Numbered from the stretch's first letter, positions 43,990 through 54,095 are shown. The stretch: DNA of 64,000 nt from Erwinia sp. JUb26 (GCF_003751505.1 NZ_RJVB01000007.1:248001-312000); one strand, 5' to 3'. Notes: generated by a model not told the origin, from the letters alone. Program-made: numbers and translations.

Positions 43990-46206
43990 ATGGAAAACAG
44001 ACCAGGTATGATCGACAACCCGATTCCCGTACACGATAACGCCCGCAGCCGACGATTTGCCGATCGTCTGACCCGGCGCGTGGTGACCGCGTGCGGGGTC
44101 GCAATCCTTCTGGTGATGCTATTGCTGTTTTTCTGGCTTATCTGGGTGGTAATACCGTTATTTTCCGCACCGGGTTTCCAGAATGCCGGTGAGATTAGGC
44201 TTGAGCAGCCCGGACAGTCGGTAGCACTGGGAACGGATAAGGTGCAGCGCTGGGGCTGGCGCATTGATCAAGAAGGCCGCGGCCAGTTTATTGCTCTGGA
44301 AGCGCAGAATGCGACTCAGCCGCAGCCAAAGTTGGATCAGCACCCTCAGTCACCGTCTGAACCGCCGCTGCAACTTCAGCCCCAGACGCTGCTGGCGGGG
44401 CCGGTTCGCGCTGCCTCCAGCGCCGATAATCTGACAACGCTACTGCTCGATAACAGCGGCAGTATGCTGCTGGTGCGCCCTGATTTCAGCACACCGCAGA
44501 AGCCGCAGTGGACGTTTCCACTGGGAGACGTGCCCATTGCCTCCGGCGATGCCCGGGCTGGGCAAATCAGCGTGGCGCAGAGCGCAGAAACCCGCTGGGT
44601 TGTCGCGCTGGCAGGGGCTGACGGCGTTTCGCTGTGGCAGCTGCAGCCACAGCAGCCTGCCCAAAACACCCGTTTAGCGCTCAGCAATGTGAATCAGCTG
44701 CTGCTCTCACCCGATGGCGAGCTGCTGTTTACCCTTTCCGGCTCCCAGCTGCGTGTCTGGAAGCTGGGAGAGGGCGCGCCCAGGCTGCGTGATGCGGTGA
44801 CGCTGCCGAGACCAGCCAAAACGCTTGCGCTGCTCAGCGGCGGCAGCTCTCTGCTGGTCGCGGACGAGCAGGGAGTCTCGCAGTGGTTTGATATTGCCAG
44901 CGCCGATGGGCCTCACCTCCGCCCTATCCGCGCCTTCGACGGCGCCCGCTGGCAGCCCCTGCTGTTCAGTGAGGCTCATCGCCGCGTCTTCGCCACGCTC
45001 AGCCCGCAGGGCGAGCTGAAACTGTACGCCAGTAAACAGCAGGGCGCGATCCTGACCCGACAGCTGTCGGCTGGCATTCAGCGCGCGCAGTTCTCACCGG
45101 AAGGTGACGGACTGCTGGTGGAGCGTGACGGCCACTGGCAGCACTTCCGCCTGCAGAATCCGTGGCCGGATATCAGCTGGCGCAGCCTGTGGCAAAAGGT
45201 CTGGTATGAAAACTATCCAGAGCCGGATTACGTCTGGCAGTCGACCTCGGCTAATGACTATTACCAGGGGAAGTACAGCCTGGTGCCAATGGTGGTGGGC
45301 ACGCTGAAAGCGGCGGCGCTGGCGATGCTGTTTGCCACTCCGCTGGCGCTGGCGGCGGCGATGTATACCGCGTGGTTTATGTCCCCCCGGCTGCGGCGCT
45401 GGGTGAAACCGGCCATTGAAATGATGGGCGCGCTGCCCAGCGTGGTGATTGGGCTGATTGCCGGACTGTGGCTGGCCCCAAGGCTTGGCGACAAGCTGTC
45501 GGGCGTAATGCTGCTGCCGCTGATGCTGGCGGCGGTGCTGCTGCTGTGCAGCTGGGGGCGGCAGAAACTGCCGCCGCGCTGGCGCAGACGCTGGCTGACC
45601 GAAGGGCGCGAGGTGGTGGTTCTGCTGCCGCTGCTGCTGTTGACCGCCTGCTTCTGCCTGTGGTTTGTGCCGCTGGTCGAGCAGGCCATCTGGGGGCAGG
45701 TCTGGGCCGATCGTCTCAGTTCGGGCTATCAGCAGCGCAATCTGCTGGTAGCCGGGGTGGCGATGGGCTTTGCGCTGGTGCCGCTGATCTTCACGCTGGC
45801 GGAAGATGCAATCTTCAGCGTTCCCGCCTCGCAGGGGCAGGGCTCGCTGGCGCTGGGGGCCACACAGTGGCAGACCCTGACCCGCGTGGTGCTGCCCGGT
45901 GCATCATCGGGTATTTTTGCCGCGCTGATGATTGGCTTTGGCCGGGCTTTGGGCGAAACGATGATTGTACTGATGGCCACCGGCAACACGCCGGTCACCG
46001 ATGGCGGCCTGCTGCAGGGGCTGCGCTCGCTGGCGGCGAATGTGGCCGTTGAGATGCCCGAAGCGGCGGCAGGCAGCGCGCACTACCGAATTCTGTTCCT
46101 CTCGGCGCTGGTGCTGCTGGTATTCACGCTGGTGGTGAATACCATTGCGGAAATGGTCCGTCAGCGGCTGCGCCAGCGCTACAGCCAGCAGGAGGTGCAG
46201 GGATGA
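43990..46206 (+). CDS. pstC: Phosphate-type ABC permease PstC with long extracytoplasmic domain
   Basis: This 738-residue permease is far longer than E. coli PstC (about 320). One N-terminal membrane helix (residues about 34-58) leads to a roughly 380-residue extracytoplasmic, beta-propeller-like region (repeats such as RVWKLGEGAPRLRDAV and LLFTLSGSQLRVW). The permease helices then follow from about residue 430, with the conserved MMGALPSVVIGLIAGLWLAP and ALGATQWQTLTRVVLPGASSGIFAA loop that contacts the ATPase. Its stop overlaps pstA. No PstS gene is present, so substrate capture may rely on a distant PstS or on the extra domain. Relatives of this long type occur in Pseudomonas and some enterobacteria. 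Confidence 0.86.
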   Translation: MENRPGMIDNPIPVHDNARSRRFADRLTRRVVTACGVAILLVMLLLFFWLIWVVIPLFSAPGFQNAGEIRLEQPGQSVALGTDKVQRWGWRIDQEGRGQFIALEAQNATQPQPKLDQHPQSPSEPPLQLQPQTLLAGPVRAASSADNLTTLLLDNSGSMLLVRPDFSTPQKPQWTFPLGDVPIASGDARAGQISVAQSAETRWVVALAGADGVSLWQLQPQQPAQNTRLALSNVNQLLLSPDGELLFTLSGSQLRVWKLGEGAPRLRDAVTLPRPAKTLALLSGGSSLLVADEQGVSQWFDIASADGPHLRPIRAFDGARWQPLLFSEAHRRVFATLSPQGELKLYASKQQGAILTRQLSAGIQRAQFSPEGDGLLVERDGHWQHFRLQNPWPDISWRSLWQKVWYENYPEPDYVWQSTSANDYYQGKYSLVPMVVGTLKAAALAMLFATPLALAAAMYTAWFMSPRLRRWVKPAIEMMGALPSVVIGLIAGLWLAPRLGDKLSGVMLLPLMLAAVLLLCSWGRQKLPPRWRRRWLTEGREVVVLLPLLLLTACFCLWFVPLVEQAIWGQVWADRLSSGYQQRNLLVAGVAMGFALVPLIFTLAEDAIFSVPASQGQGSLALGATQWQTLTRVVLPGASSGIFAALMIGFGRALGETMIVLMATGNTPVTDGGLLQGLRSLAANVAVEMPEAAAGSAHYRILFLSALVLLVFTLVVNTIAEMVRQRLRQRYSQQEVQG

Positions 46207-47852
46207 TGAACGCGGAACGCAACAACCATCGCTGGCGCTGGCTGACCGGCGGTGCCGTCGCCGTCAGCCTGCTGGTGTTTATGCTGCTGATAGCCCTGCT
46301 GGCCTGGCAGGGGCTGCGCTATTTCTGGCCGCAGCCGGTAGCGCTGTTTACTATCAGCACGCCGTCGGGGGAACAGCAGCTGCTGGGAGAAGTCGCCGGG
46401 CAGCAGCAGGTCTCCCGCCAGCAGCTGGAAGCCAGCGGTCAGCCGCTGCCGCCGAACCTGCCGGAAACCGTGACCCGCTACCTGATTAAAACCGGCAACC
46501 GCGACTTTGCCGCGCCGGATTTCCGTACCATTCTGTCTGCGGAAATCGTCAACCGCTCTACGCCAGGCCCGGTAATTGTGCTGCAGCGACTCAGCGGCGG
46601 CAATGCCTATGGCTGGTTTGAAGGCCTGCAGGAAGGCGGCCAGATGCTGATGGCGCGCGATCTGAACCAGACCCTGCAACAGCGTTTGGTGCAGGCACGC
46701 CAGCATATCGCCGAAGCGGGAAAGCTGCGCCGGGTGTCCATGGCGCGGCTCAATACCCAGATTGCTGCGCTGGAAAAGCAGCGTAGTAAACAGATAGCCC
46801 GTCAGAGTTTTAATGCGCAGGCGCAGTCGGTCTACGAGGCCGACCGTGCAGAGCTGCAGCGGCAGTTTGCCCGCTACGCATCGCGCCTCTCAGCGCTGCA
46901 TGCCGAAAGCAACAGCACCGTATTGCTGCTGCGCGATGCCGGCGGTACCACGCATCGCATACCGCTGGCGCAGATCGTTTCCGCCTGGCAGCCAAATACC
47001 CTCAGCTTCTGGCAGAAATGGCAGCACTTCGGTCAGCAAATCTGGCATTTTGTCAGCGACAGCAGCGGTGACGGCCAGCGCGACGGCGGGGTATTCCCGG
47101 CCATCTTCGGCACCATACTGATGGTGCTGCTGATGTCGGTGGTGGTGATGCCGCTGGGGGTGATTGCGGCTATCTGGCTGCACGAGTACGCCGGACGCAA
47201 TATGCTGACCCGGCTGGTGCGCATCGCGGTGGTGAATCTGGCAGGTGTGCCGTCAATCGTTTACGGCGTGTTTGGCCTGGGCTTCTTTGTCTGGCTGATG
47301 GGCGGCAGCATCGACCGGTTATTCTTCGCCAGCACGCTGCCAAATCCGACCTTCGGTACGCCAGGTCTGCTGTGGGCGTCTCTGACCCTGGCGCTGCTGA
47401 CGCTGCCGGTGGTGATCGTTGCCACCGAAGAAGGGTTGTCGCGTATTCCGCCCGCGCTGCGGCAGGGTTCGCTGGCGCTGGGTGCCACGCAGGCGGAAAC
47501 GCTGTGGCATGTGACTCTGCCCCTGGCGGTGCCGGCGATGCTGACGGGACTGATCCTGGCCGTGGCGCGCGCCGCCGGGGAAACCGCGCCGCTGATGCTG
47601 GTCGGGGTGGTCAAAATGGTGCCCGAGTTGCCGATTGATTCACTGTTCCCCTATCTGCACCTCGACCGTAAATTTATGCACCTTGGTTTTCAGATTTACG
47701 ATCTGGCATTCCAGAGCCCGAACGCCGAGGCCGATCGCCCGCTGGTGTTTGCCACGGCGCTGTTACTGGTACTGCTGATCCTGGGATTAAACCTGGTGGC
47801 GATGATACTTCGCCATCGTCTGCGCGAGCGCTACCGTGCGCTGATGCACTAA
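46203..47852 (+). CDS. pstA: Phosphate-type ABC permease PstA with long extracytoplasmic domain
   Basis: This 549-residue permease has an early membrane helix (residues about 16-38), a long Gln-rich coiled-coil extracytoplasmic region (about 150-230, LVQARQHIAEAGKLRRV to QRQFARYASRL), and then the PstA core with GIAAIWLHEYAG-like and VNLAGVPSIVYGVFGLGFFVW segments. The ATPase-coupling loop is GSLALGATQAETLWHVTLPLA. It overlaps pstC (ATGATGA) and is followed 6 bp later by pstB. It pairs with the equally elongated PstC. Confidence 0.87.
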   Translation: MMNAERNNHRWRWLTGGAVAVSLLVFMLLIALLAWQGLRYFWPQPVALFTISTPSGEQQLLGEVAGQQQVSRQQLEASGQPLPPNLPETVTRYLIKTGNRDFAAPDFRTILSAEIVNRSTPGPVIVLQRLSGGNAYGWFEGLQEGGQMLMARDLNQTLQQRLVQARQHIAEAGKLRRVSMARLNTQIAALEKQRSKQIARQSFNAQAQSVYEADRAELQRQFARYASRLSALHAESNSTVLLLRDAGGTTHRIPLAQIVSAWQPNTLSFWQKWQHFGQQIWHFVSDSSGDGQRDGGVFPAIFGTILMVLLMSVVVMPLGVIAAIWLHEYAGRNMLTRLVRIAVVNLAGVPSIVYGVFGLGFFVWLMGGSIDRLFFASTLPNPTFGTPGLLWASLTLALLTLPVVIVATEEGLSRIPPALRQGSLALGATQAETLWHVTLPLAVPAMLTGLILAVARAAGETAPLMLVGVVKMVPELPIDSLFPYLHLDRKFMHLGFQIYDLAFQSPNAEADRPLVFATALLLVLLILGLNLVAMILRHRLRERYRALMH

Positions 47853-47858
47853 TACGGG

Positions 47859-48641
47859 ATGGTTATGGCTGTCATATTTGAAGATGCGGACACCGCGCTT
47901 GAGCTGGATAATCTGAGTTTGTGGTACGGGGCGAAACCGGCCCTGAATAATATCAGTCTGCGGATACCGAAAAATCGTATCACCGCGCTGATCGGCCCCT
48001 CCGGCTGCGGTAAGTCGACGCTGCTGCGCTGCTTTAACCGCATGAACGATCTGATTGATAACTGCCGCGTGGAAGGCGACATCCGCCTGCAGCAGCAGTC
48101 TATTCTCGGCCCCGATCGCGATCTGTCCGTACTGCGTCGCCGGGTGGGGATGGTGTTCCAGCGGCCTAATCCGTTCCCCAAGACCATCTATGACAATGTG
48201 GTTTACGGCCTGCGCCTGCAGGGGATCCGCGATCGACGGGTGCTGGATGAAACGGTAGAGCGTGCGCTGCGTGCGGCAGCATTGTGGAGTGAAGTGAAAG
48301 ATAACCTGTGGCAGAACGCACTGACGCTCTCCAGCGGGCAGCAGCAGCGTTTGGTGATCGCGCGTGCCATCGCCATTGAGCCGGAGATCCTGCTGCTGGA
48401 TGAGCCAACATCCGCGCTGGATCCGATTTCAACGCTGGTGATTGAAGAGCTGATGAGCACGCTGAAACAGCACTTCACGCTGGTGCTGGTAACGCACAAC
48501 ATGCAGCAGGCCGCACGCGTTTCCGACTATACCGCGTTTATGCATCAGGGGAGCGTGGTGGAGTTTGGGCTGACCGACGATCTGTTTACTGCGCCACGGC
48601 AGCGCAAGACCGAAGACTACATTACCGGTCGGTTTGGCTAA
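47859..48641 (+). CDS. pstB: Phosphate ABC transporter ATP-binding protein PstB
   Basis: This 260-residue ATPase of the Pst type has Walker [10 protein letters not shown] (residues about 46-54), Q-loop [10 protein letters not shown], signature LSSGQQQR, Walker [14 protein letters not shown] and switch [14 protein letters not shown]. The long PstC and PstA precede it with near-zero spacing. No phoU follows, unlike the E. coli pst operon. This appears to be a second, PstS-less phosphate system. Confidence 0.93.
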   Translation: MVMAVIFEDADTALELDNLSLWYGAKPALNNISLRIPKNRITALIGPSGCGKSTLLRCFNRMNDLIDNCRVEGDIRLQQQSILGPDRDLSVLRRRVGMVFQRPNPFPKTIYDNVVYGLRLQGIRDRRVLDETVERALRAAALWSEVKDNLWQNALTLSSGQQQRLVIARAIAIEPEILLLDEPTSALDPISTLVIEELMSTLKQHFTLVLVTHNMQQAARVSDYTAFMHQGSVVEFGLTDDLFTAPRQRKTEDYITGRFG

Positions 48642-48646
48642 AAAGA

Positions 48647-48668
48647 AGGGCGGAAAATAGCCCGCCCT
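48647..48668. terminator. Hairpin between pstB and purN
   Basis: AGGGCGG and CCGCCCT pair around an 8-nt loop between convergent stops. The lack of a T-run leaves its strength uncertain. Confidence 0.5.
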
Positions 48669-48675
48669 GTATCAC

Positions 48676-49314
48676 TTATTCGAAAGCATGCCCTTCGGCA
48701 GGCAGCGGCTGACCATCCAGCCAGGCGCTGTCGTCGCGCATCGCCAGGCGGCCCTCAACGAACCAGCTGACCACCAGCGGATAGATCGCGTGTTCCTGAT
48801 GCTGAACGCGCGCGGTCACATCCGCCTCGGTGTCTTCACTGAATACCGGCACCTTCGCCTGTAAAATAACCGGGCCGCCGTCCAGCTCTTCCGTCACAAA
48901 ATGAACGGAGGTGCCGTGCTCGTCATCGCCATTCTCAATTGCCTGGCGGTGCGTGTGCAGCCCCGGGTATTTCGGCAGCAGGGAAGGGTGAATATTCAGC
49001 ATGCGTCCGGCGTAACGCTGCACGAACGCCGGGCTGAGAATACGCATATAGCCGGCCAGTACCACCAGATCGGGGGCATAAGCATCGATTTCCAGCATCA
49101 GTTGACGATCGAACGCTTCACGATCGGCAAACTGCGAAGCCGCCAGCGCATGAGCCGGTACGCCCGCTTCACGCGCGCGCTCCAGGCCAAAGGCATCGGC
49201 TTTGTTGCTGAATACGGCAGCTACGCTGCCGTTAATCCGCCCCTGCTGACAGGCATCCAGAATTGCCTGTAGGTTGCTTCCATTCCCGGAAACCAGCACG
49301 ACTATACGTTTCAT
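48676..49314 (-). CDS. purN: Phosphoribosylglycinamide formyltransferase 1
   Basis: This 212-residue enzyme adds the first formyl group in purine synthesis, using 10-formyltetrahydrofolate. Motifs are [13 protein letters not shown] (residues 6-18), [16 protein letters not shown] with the catalytic Asn and His (about 106-121), and [17 protein letters not shown], which holds the Asp. It overlaps the purM stop by 4 nt (ATGA) and is co-transcribed from the purM promoter. Confidence 0.97.
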   Translation of the reverse strand: MKRIVVLVSGNGSNLQAILDACQQGRINGSVAAVFSNKADAFGLERAREAGVPAHALAASQFADREAFDRQLMLEIDAYAPDLVVLAGYMRILSPAFVQRYAGRMLNIHPSLLPKYPGLHTHRQAIENGDDEHGTSVHFVTEELDGGPVILQAKVPVFSEDTEADVTARVQHQEHAIYPLVVSWFVEGRLAMRDDSAWLDGQPLPAEGHAFE

Positions 49315-50351
49315 GAATTGATGACCACACGCTCTTCAGAATCAGAAGCTTTGATGGTACCAATTTTCCAGGCTTTTTCACCCGCATCGTTCATCAGCTG
49401 TACGGCTTTATCCGCTTCAGCCGCGCTCAATGCGATCACCATGCCCACGCCACAGTTAAAGGTGCGGTACATTTCGTGACGGCTGACGTTACCGGCCTGC
49501 TGCATCCAGCCGAATACCGCTGGCCATTCCCAGCTTGACTCTTCCAGCACCGCCTGGGTGTTGTCCGGCAGAACGCGCGGGATGTTTTCCCAGAAGCCGC
49601 CGCCGGTCAGGTGGGCGATGGCGTGCACGTCAACCTGCTCAATCAGACTGAGGATGTTTTTCACGTAGATGCGGGTTGGCGCCAGCAGGTGGTCGGAAAG
49701 GGATTTGCCTTCCAGCTGGGTGGTTTCCGGGTCGGTGTTGCTGACTTCCAGAATTTTACGCACCAGCGAGTAGCCGTTTGAGTGCGGGCCGCTGGAGCCC
49801 AGCGCGATCAGCACGTCACCGTCGGTCACTTTGCTGCCGTCGATGATTTCGGATTTCTCGACCACGCCGACGCAGAAGCCCGCCACGTCGTAATCTTCAC
49901 CGTGGTACATGCCTGGCATTTCAGCGGTCTCGCCGCCGACCAGCGCACAGCCAGACTGTGAACAGCCTTCTGCGATGCCGGTGATCACGCTGGCTGCGGT
50001 ATCCACATCCAGTTTGCCGGTTGCATAGTAGTCGAGGAAAAACAGCGGCTCTGCGCCCTGTACCACCAGATCGTTAACGCACATCGCGACCAGATCGATA
50101 CCGATCGTGTCATGGCGCTTCAGGTCCATCGCCAGACGCAGCTTGGTGCCAACGCCGTCAGTGCCGGAAACCAGAATGGGTTCACGGTATTTTTGCGGCA
50201 GCGCACAAAGGGCACCGAAACCGCCCAGTCCACCCATGACTTCAGGGCGGCGGGTCTTTTTCACTACGCCTTTAATACGGTCGACTAAAGCATTACCAGC
50301 ATCGATATCTACGCCGGCGTCTTTATAGCTGAGAGAGGTTTTGTCGGTCAC
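49311..50351 (-). CDS. purM: Phosphoribosylformylglycinamidine cyclo-ligase
   Basis: This 346-residue AIR synthetase closes the imidazole ring. Features are [21 protein letters not shown] at the start, [59 protein letters not shown] and [11 protein letters not shown], all typical. A PurR-like operator lies about 70 bp upstream. It forms the purMN operon, divergent from upp. Confidence 0.97.
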   Translation of the reverse strand: MTDKTSLSYKDAGVDIDAGNALVDRIKGVVKKTRRPEVMGGLGGFGALCALPQKYREPILVSGTDGVGTKLRLAMDLKRHDTIGIDLVAMCVNDLVVQGAEPLFFLDYYATGKLDVDTAASVITGIAEGCSQSGCALVGGETAEMPGMYHGEDYDVAGFCVGVVEKSEIIDGSKVTDGDVLIALGSSGPHSNGYSLVRKILEVSNTDPETTQLEGKSLSDHLLAPTRIYVKNILSLIEQVDVHAIAHLTGGGFWENIPRVLPDNTQAVLEESSWEWPAVFGWMQQAGNVSRHEMYRTFNCGVGMVIALSAAEADKAVQLMNDAGEKAWKIGTIKASDSEERVVINS

Positions 50352-50408
50352 TGCGAAATCCCCACGCGTTTGCGGTTGGTGGTGTGGTGGTAAAAATAAA
50401 GCGCCGTA

Positions 50409-50437
50409 ATTCTACCAGTGCAGGCAAACGTTTGCGA
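50409..50437 (-). promoter_or_regulatory. purMN promoter and PurR operator
   Basis: AGGCAAACGTTTGCGA (50422-50437) is a near-perfect PurR palindrome. On the - strand, TAGAAT (50414-50409) is a plausible -10, so the operator covers the -35 region. Confidence 0.78.
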
Positions 50438-50550
50438 GTGCCATCTTAACGCACATTGCGGATAGGTGAATTTTAGCGAATCCTGACAAGGATTGCCGCG
50501 ATTAACTAAACTATTGCACGAAGTCATATGGCGCTGCGGATAAATGGCGC

Positions 50551-50556
50551 TATAAT
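50551..50556 (+). promoter_or_regulatory. Probable upp -10 box
   Basis: A perfect TATAAT lies 44 bp before the upp ATG and is followed by a T-rich tract (nine T) in the leader. Such tracts can support UTP-sensitive initiation or reiterative transcription. That effect is inference. Confidence 0.55.
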
Positions 50557-50599
50557 CTCGCGATTTTTTTTTGCTGCTTAACACTCCGGGAGTACAACA

Positions 50600-51226
50600 A
50601 TGAAGATCGTGGAAGTCAAACACCCGCTGGTCAAACATAAACTGGGTCTGATGCGTGAGAACGACGTAAGCACCAAGCGTTTTCGTGAACTCGCGTCAGA
50701 AGTGGGAAGCCTGCTGACCTATGAAGCGACTGCCGACCTGGAAACCGAGACGGTGACCATCGAGGGCTGGAACGGCCCGGTGCAGATCGAACAGATCAAA
50801 GGTAAGAAGATTACCGTTGTGCCAATCCTGCGTGCCGGTCTGGGCATGATGGAAGGCGTGCTGGAGCACGTACCGAGCGCACGTATCAGCGTGGTCGGCG
50901 TCTACCGTGACGAAGAGACGCTGGAGCCGGTACCGTATTTCCAGAAGCTGGTTTCCAATATTGAAGAGCGTATGGCGCTGGTCGTTGACCCGATGCTCGC
51001 CACCGGTGGCTCTATGATTGCCACTATCGATCTGCTGAAAAAAGCGGGCTGCACCAGCATTAAGGTGCTGGTTCTGGTGGCGGCACCGGAAGGCATTGCC
51101 GCGCTGGAGAAAGCGCACCCGGATGTTGAGCTGTACACCGCATCGGTGGATCAGGGGCTGAACGACAAGGGGTACATTATCCCTGGCCTCGGCGACGCCG
51201 GCGATAAGATCTTCGGTACTAAGTAA
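50600..51226 (+). CDS. upp: Uracil phosphoribosyltransferase
   Basis: This 208-residue salvage enzyme makes UMP from uracil and PRPP. The sequence is near-canonical: [20 protein letters not shown] at the start, [12 protein letters not shown] near residue 74, the PRPP loop [11 protein letters not shown] near residue 130, and the C-terminal [23 protein letters not shown] lies before the ATG. It is followed, after a hairpin element and a terminator, by uraA. Confidence 0.98.
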   Translation: MKIVEVKHPLVKHKLGLMRENDVSTKRFRELASEVGSLLTYEATADLETETVTIEGWNGPVQIEQIKGKKITVVPILRAGLGMMEGVLEHVPSARISVVGVYRDEETLEPVPYFQKLVSNIEERMALVVDPMLATGGSMIATIDLLKKAGCTSIKVLVLVAAPEGIAALEKAHPDVELYTASVDQGLNDKGYIIPGLGDAGDKIFGTK

Positions 51227-51234
51227 AGTATGTT

Positions 51235-51354
51235 CCAGGCTATCTTACTTGCCATTTTGAACCCGGGCAGTGCTCATAATCCTCACGTACTTAGTGTACG
51301 CTCCGGTTATTGCGCGCTGGCCGTGTCCAAACTGCCTGCGACGATAACGCCTGG
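51235..51354. repeat. 120-bp imperfect palindrome between upp and uraA
   Basis: The left arm (from CCAGGC at 51235) and the reverse complement of the right arm (ending GCCTGG at 51354) align along their whole length, for example CATAATCC with CAATAACC. The centre is CGTAC-TTAGT-GTACG around 51286-51300. The point of symmetry is exactly central. This fits a MITE-like or RNA-hairpin element. Only one copy is in the window. Confidence 0.7.
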
Positions 51355-51410
51355 CCTGTCAGTCCCTTATGGTGGATGTAATTCTACTGTGAGATATTTT
51401 TTTAGTATCA

Positions 51411-51435
51411 AGCCGACCGCAGAGTCGGCTTTTTT
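51411..51435 (+). terminator. Terminator between upp and uraA
   Basis: AGCCGAC, 6-nt loop, GTCGGCTTTTTT, directly before the uraA leader. It could act as a partial terminator or attenuator for uraA. Confidence 0.8.
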
Positions 51436-51464
51436 ATGGCAAACATATCAAGGGGTAGTGAAAC

Positions 51465-52754
51465 ATGACGCGTCGCGCAATAGGCGTACACGAGCGGCCA
51501 CCGCTGCTGCAAACCATTCCACTCAGCTTCCAGCACCTGTTCGCGATGTTCGGTGCCACGGTGCTGGTGCCGATTCTGTTCCACATCAACCCGGCCACGG
51601 TGTTGCTGTTTAACGGTATCGGTACGCTGCTGTACCTGTTTATCTGTAAGGGTAAAATTCCGGCCTACCTCGGCTCAAGCTTTGCCTTTATCTCCCCGGT
51701 ACTGCTGCTGCTGCCGCTGGGATACGAAGTGGCGCTGGGCGGCTTTATCATGTGCGGTGTGCTGTTCTGCCTGGTGGCGCTGATTGTTAAAAAAGCCGGT
51801 ACCGGCTGGCTGGACGTGATGTTTCCTCCGGCGGCGATGGGGGCCATCGTTGCGGTAATCGGTCTGGAACTGGCGGGCGTGGCCGCGAATATGGCCGGCC
51901 TGCTGCCTGCCGACGGCACCTCTCCCGACAGCAAAACCATCATCATCTCGATGGTGACGCTGGGCGTGACGGTGTTTGGTTCCGTGCTGTTCCGCGGTTT
52001 CCTGGCCATTATTCCGATTCTGGTCGGGGTACTGGCCGGTTATGCCTTATCCTTCTTTATGGGCATCGTTGACTGGACGCCAGTACGCGAGGCGCACTGG
52101 TTTGCGCTGCCGACGTTCTACACCCCGCGCTTCGAGTGGTACGCCATCTTCACTATCCTGCCCGCTGCGCTGGTGGTGATTGCCGAGCACGTCGGGCATC
52201 TGGTGGTCACGGCCAATATCGTGAAGAAAGACCTGCTGAAAGATCCCGGCCTGCACCGTTCAATGTTTGCTAACGGTATCTCCACCGTCTTCTCCGGCTT
52301 GTTCGGTTCAACGCCTAACACCACCTACGGCGAGAATATCGGGGTGATGGCCATTACCCGCGTCTACAGTACCTGGGTGATCGGCGGTGCGGCGATTCTG
52401 GCGATTCTGCTCTCCTGCGTCGGTAAACTGGCGGCGGCGATTCAGGCCGTGCCGGTGCCGGTGATGGGCGGCGTATCGCTGCTGCTGTACGGGGTGATTG
52501 GCGCGTCAGGTATTCGCGTACTGATTGAATCGAAAGTGGATTACAACAAAGCGCAGAACCTGATCCTGACCTCGGTGATCCTGATTATTGGCGTCAGCGG
52601 CGCGAAAGTGCACATCGGTGCCGCCGAGCTGAAAGGCATGGCGCTGGCAACGATTGTGGGCGTCGGCCTGAGCCTGATCTTCAAAGTTATCAGCCTGATG
52701 CGCAAGGACGAAGAGATTATCGACGTGGTGGATGAACGCAGCGACGTGAAGTAA
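51465..52754 (+). CDS. uraA: Uracil permease
   Basis: This 429-residue uracil/H+ symporter of the NCS2 family has 14 membrane segments. Features are QHLFAMFGATVLVPIL near residue 25, SPVLLLLPLGYEVALGG, VIAEHVGHLV (the substrate-binding glutamate) and STPNTTYGENIGVMAITRVYS. It works with Upp to trap uracil. The spacer of 238 bp from upp, with a hairpin element and terminator, suggests separate tuning of the two genes. Confidence 0.97.
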   Translation: MTRRAIGVHERPPLLQTIPLSFQHLFAMFGATVLVPILFHINPATVLLFNGIGTLLYLFICKGKIPAYLGSSFAFISPVLLLLPLGYEVALGGFIMCGVLFCLVALIVKKAGTGWLDVMFPPAAMGAIVAVIGLELAGVAANMAGLLPADGTSPDSKTIIISMVTLGVTVFGSVLFRGFLAIIPILVGVLAGYALSFFMGIVDWTPVREAHWFALPTFYTPRFEWYAIFTILPAALVVIAEHVGHLVVTANIVKKDLLKDPGLHRSMFANGISTVFSGLFGSTPNTTYGENIGVMAITRVYSTWVIGGAAILAILLSCVGKLAAAIQAVPVPVMGGVSLLLYGVIGASGIRVLIESKVDYNKAQNLILTSVILIIGVSGAKVHIGAAELKGMALATIVGVGLSLIFKVISLMRKDEEIIDVVDERSDVK

Positions 52755-52777
52755 CGCTGCCGTCTGAATTTCTGCTG

Positions 52778-52826
52778 CCCCCTTAACGACACCCGGCGAT
52801 CCGGGCCGTTAAGGGGGTGCTTTTCT
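52778..52826. terminator. Terminator between uraA and HAD gene
   Basis: CCCCCTTAACG and CGTTAAGGGGG form an 11-bp outer stem with an inner CCCGG/CCGGG hairpin, then GCTTTTCTTTT. It serves uraA and may serve the convergent HAD gene. Confidence 0.85.
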
Positions 52827-52835
52827 TTTAGTAAT

Positions 52836-53903
52836 TTACTGCAGCTCGCTCTGCTGCACGACAACCCAGTTCATCTCGGCATTCGGCGTTACGCCCGCCG
52901 CTTTCTGGTCGACAACGGCTTTCTTCAACAGCGCCTGCAGGGCGTTATGCGTTTTCTCGCTGCGGTTAATCCACAGGCGCATCCCTGATTTCTCCACATC
53001 AACGCTGTTCAGTAGCATATAGGTATCGGAATACAGGGTATCGCCACCGGCCAGAATCGGTTTACGCCACTGATCGATATACGCTAGAACGGTTGCCGCT
53101 TTTCCCTCAAACCAGGTCGTAGGCGCCACGACGTAAGGGGTCAGCACCAGGTTGTTGTTGGCCTTGGGCCGATAGTTCCCTTCGCGGATCTGCCTGCGCG
53201 ATGTCGTCAGCTGGCCCGTTTTGGGATCGCGCAACAGCAGATTTACCCCAAGCACGTTTTCCGGCTTAACGTTATAGCCGTATTGCGGATCGCTGACGAT
53301 AGCGCGCGCCAGTTCCTCCTGCGCGGCGCTGACGATATACACCCGAATGCCGTTTTCCTGCAGTTTGCTGAACAGTTCCTGCATGCCGGGCAACACTTTA
53401 GGCGGATAGACTACGGCCGAAATCTGCTGCTGGTTCTGCGTTTTAACCACCCGCACCGGCTTTTGTTCTTTCATCATTTCATCGACATAGCCTTTCAGCT
53501 GGCCGACGGTGAAGCCTGAAAAAACCTGCGCTGCCCACGGGTAGCAGACCAGATCGTCCATGGTACACAGCCGGTGATAGTAGCTGTAAAGGCTCTCGGG
53601 CGCGCCGGGCTGGTCCTCAAACGGGATTAGTTTGAGGGAAGGATCCAGATGCTCACGCGTCAGATAACCGTGATTTTCCATCCACGGAATCAGTGACTCT
53701 TCCAGATCGTGCTGCCAGGTGGTGTTGTCGAGATCAAAAACGGCGAACGCATGCTGGTTGGCATGCCGTTCAATCAGCTGGGTTAACTGCTTCGCCTGGG
53801 GGGCTGGCCAGTGTGTAAGATCGGTGGCCTGAGCGGCGCTGATCAGGGAACAAACGATGCCGGACAGCATGATGCTGCGGCGCAGCGGGGGGATCATAAA
53901 CAT
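52836..53903 (-). CDS. Periplasmic HAD-family phosphatase
   Basis: This 355-residue protein has a signal peptide ([21 protein letters not shown], cleavage near residue 24). The HAD active site is [15 protein letters not shown], with the nucleophile in DxDxT, then [16 protein letters not shown] (motif II) and [14 protein letters not shown] (motif IV). It looks like a secreted phosphatase of the phosphoserine-phosphatase-like class; the substrate is unknown. The start at 53903 has AGGAG 6 nt upstream, while an in-frame start at 54017 adds 38 residues and hides the signal. It lies between uraA and hda, which I recall as near neighbours in E. coli. Confidence 0.85.
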   Translation of the reverse strand: MFMIPPLRRSIMLSGIVCSLISAAQATDLTHWPAPQAKQLTQLIERHANQHAFAVFDLDNTTWQHDLEESLIPWMENHGYLTREHLDPSLKLIPFEDQPGAPESLYSYYHRLCTMDDLVCYPWAAQVFSGFTVGQLKGYVDEMMKEQKPVRVVKTQNQQQISAVVYPPKVLPGMQELFSKLQENGIRVYIVSAAQEELARAIVSDPQYGYNVKPENVLGVNLLLRDPKTGQLTTSRRQIREGNYRPKANNNLVLTPYVVAPTTWFEGKAATVLAYIDQWRKPILAGGDTLYSDTYMLLNSVDVEKSGMRLWINRSEKTHNALQALLKKAVVDQKAAGVTPNAEMNWVVVQQSELQ

Positions 53904-54095
53904 AAAACGCTCCTTGTTTATTATCGGGATCGATAACGGATAAAACCAACCTTCAGTATATTTTTCTCGCTGGGGACGACAACCGTCGATCCAGCCAAAA
54001 TGCGCCGATCCGTCCATTGGCTTTACGTTTCATGATCGCCGATAAGTTGTGTTAAACTTTTCGTGATTTCTGCAAGCGTAAACCCTGAGGTGATT

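Noticed and set aside
51230-51613. Open frame spanning the upp-uraA spacer
   Set aside because: It runs through the 120-bp palindrome and a terminator and into uraA in another frame, so it is not a gene.
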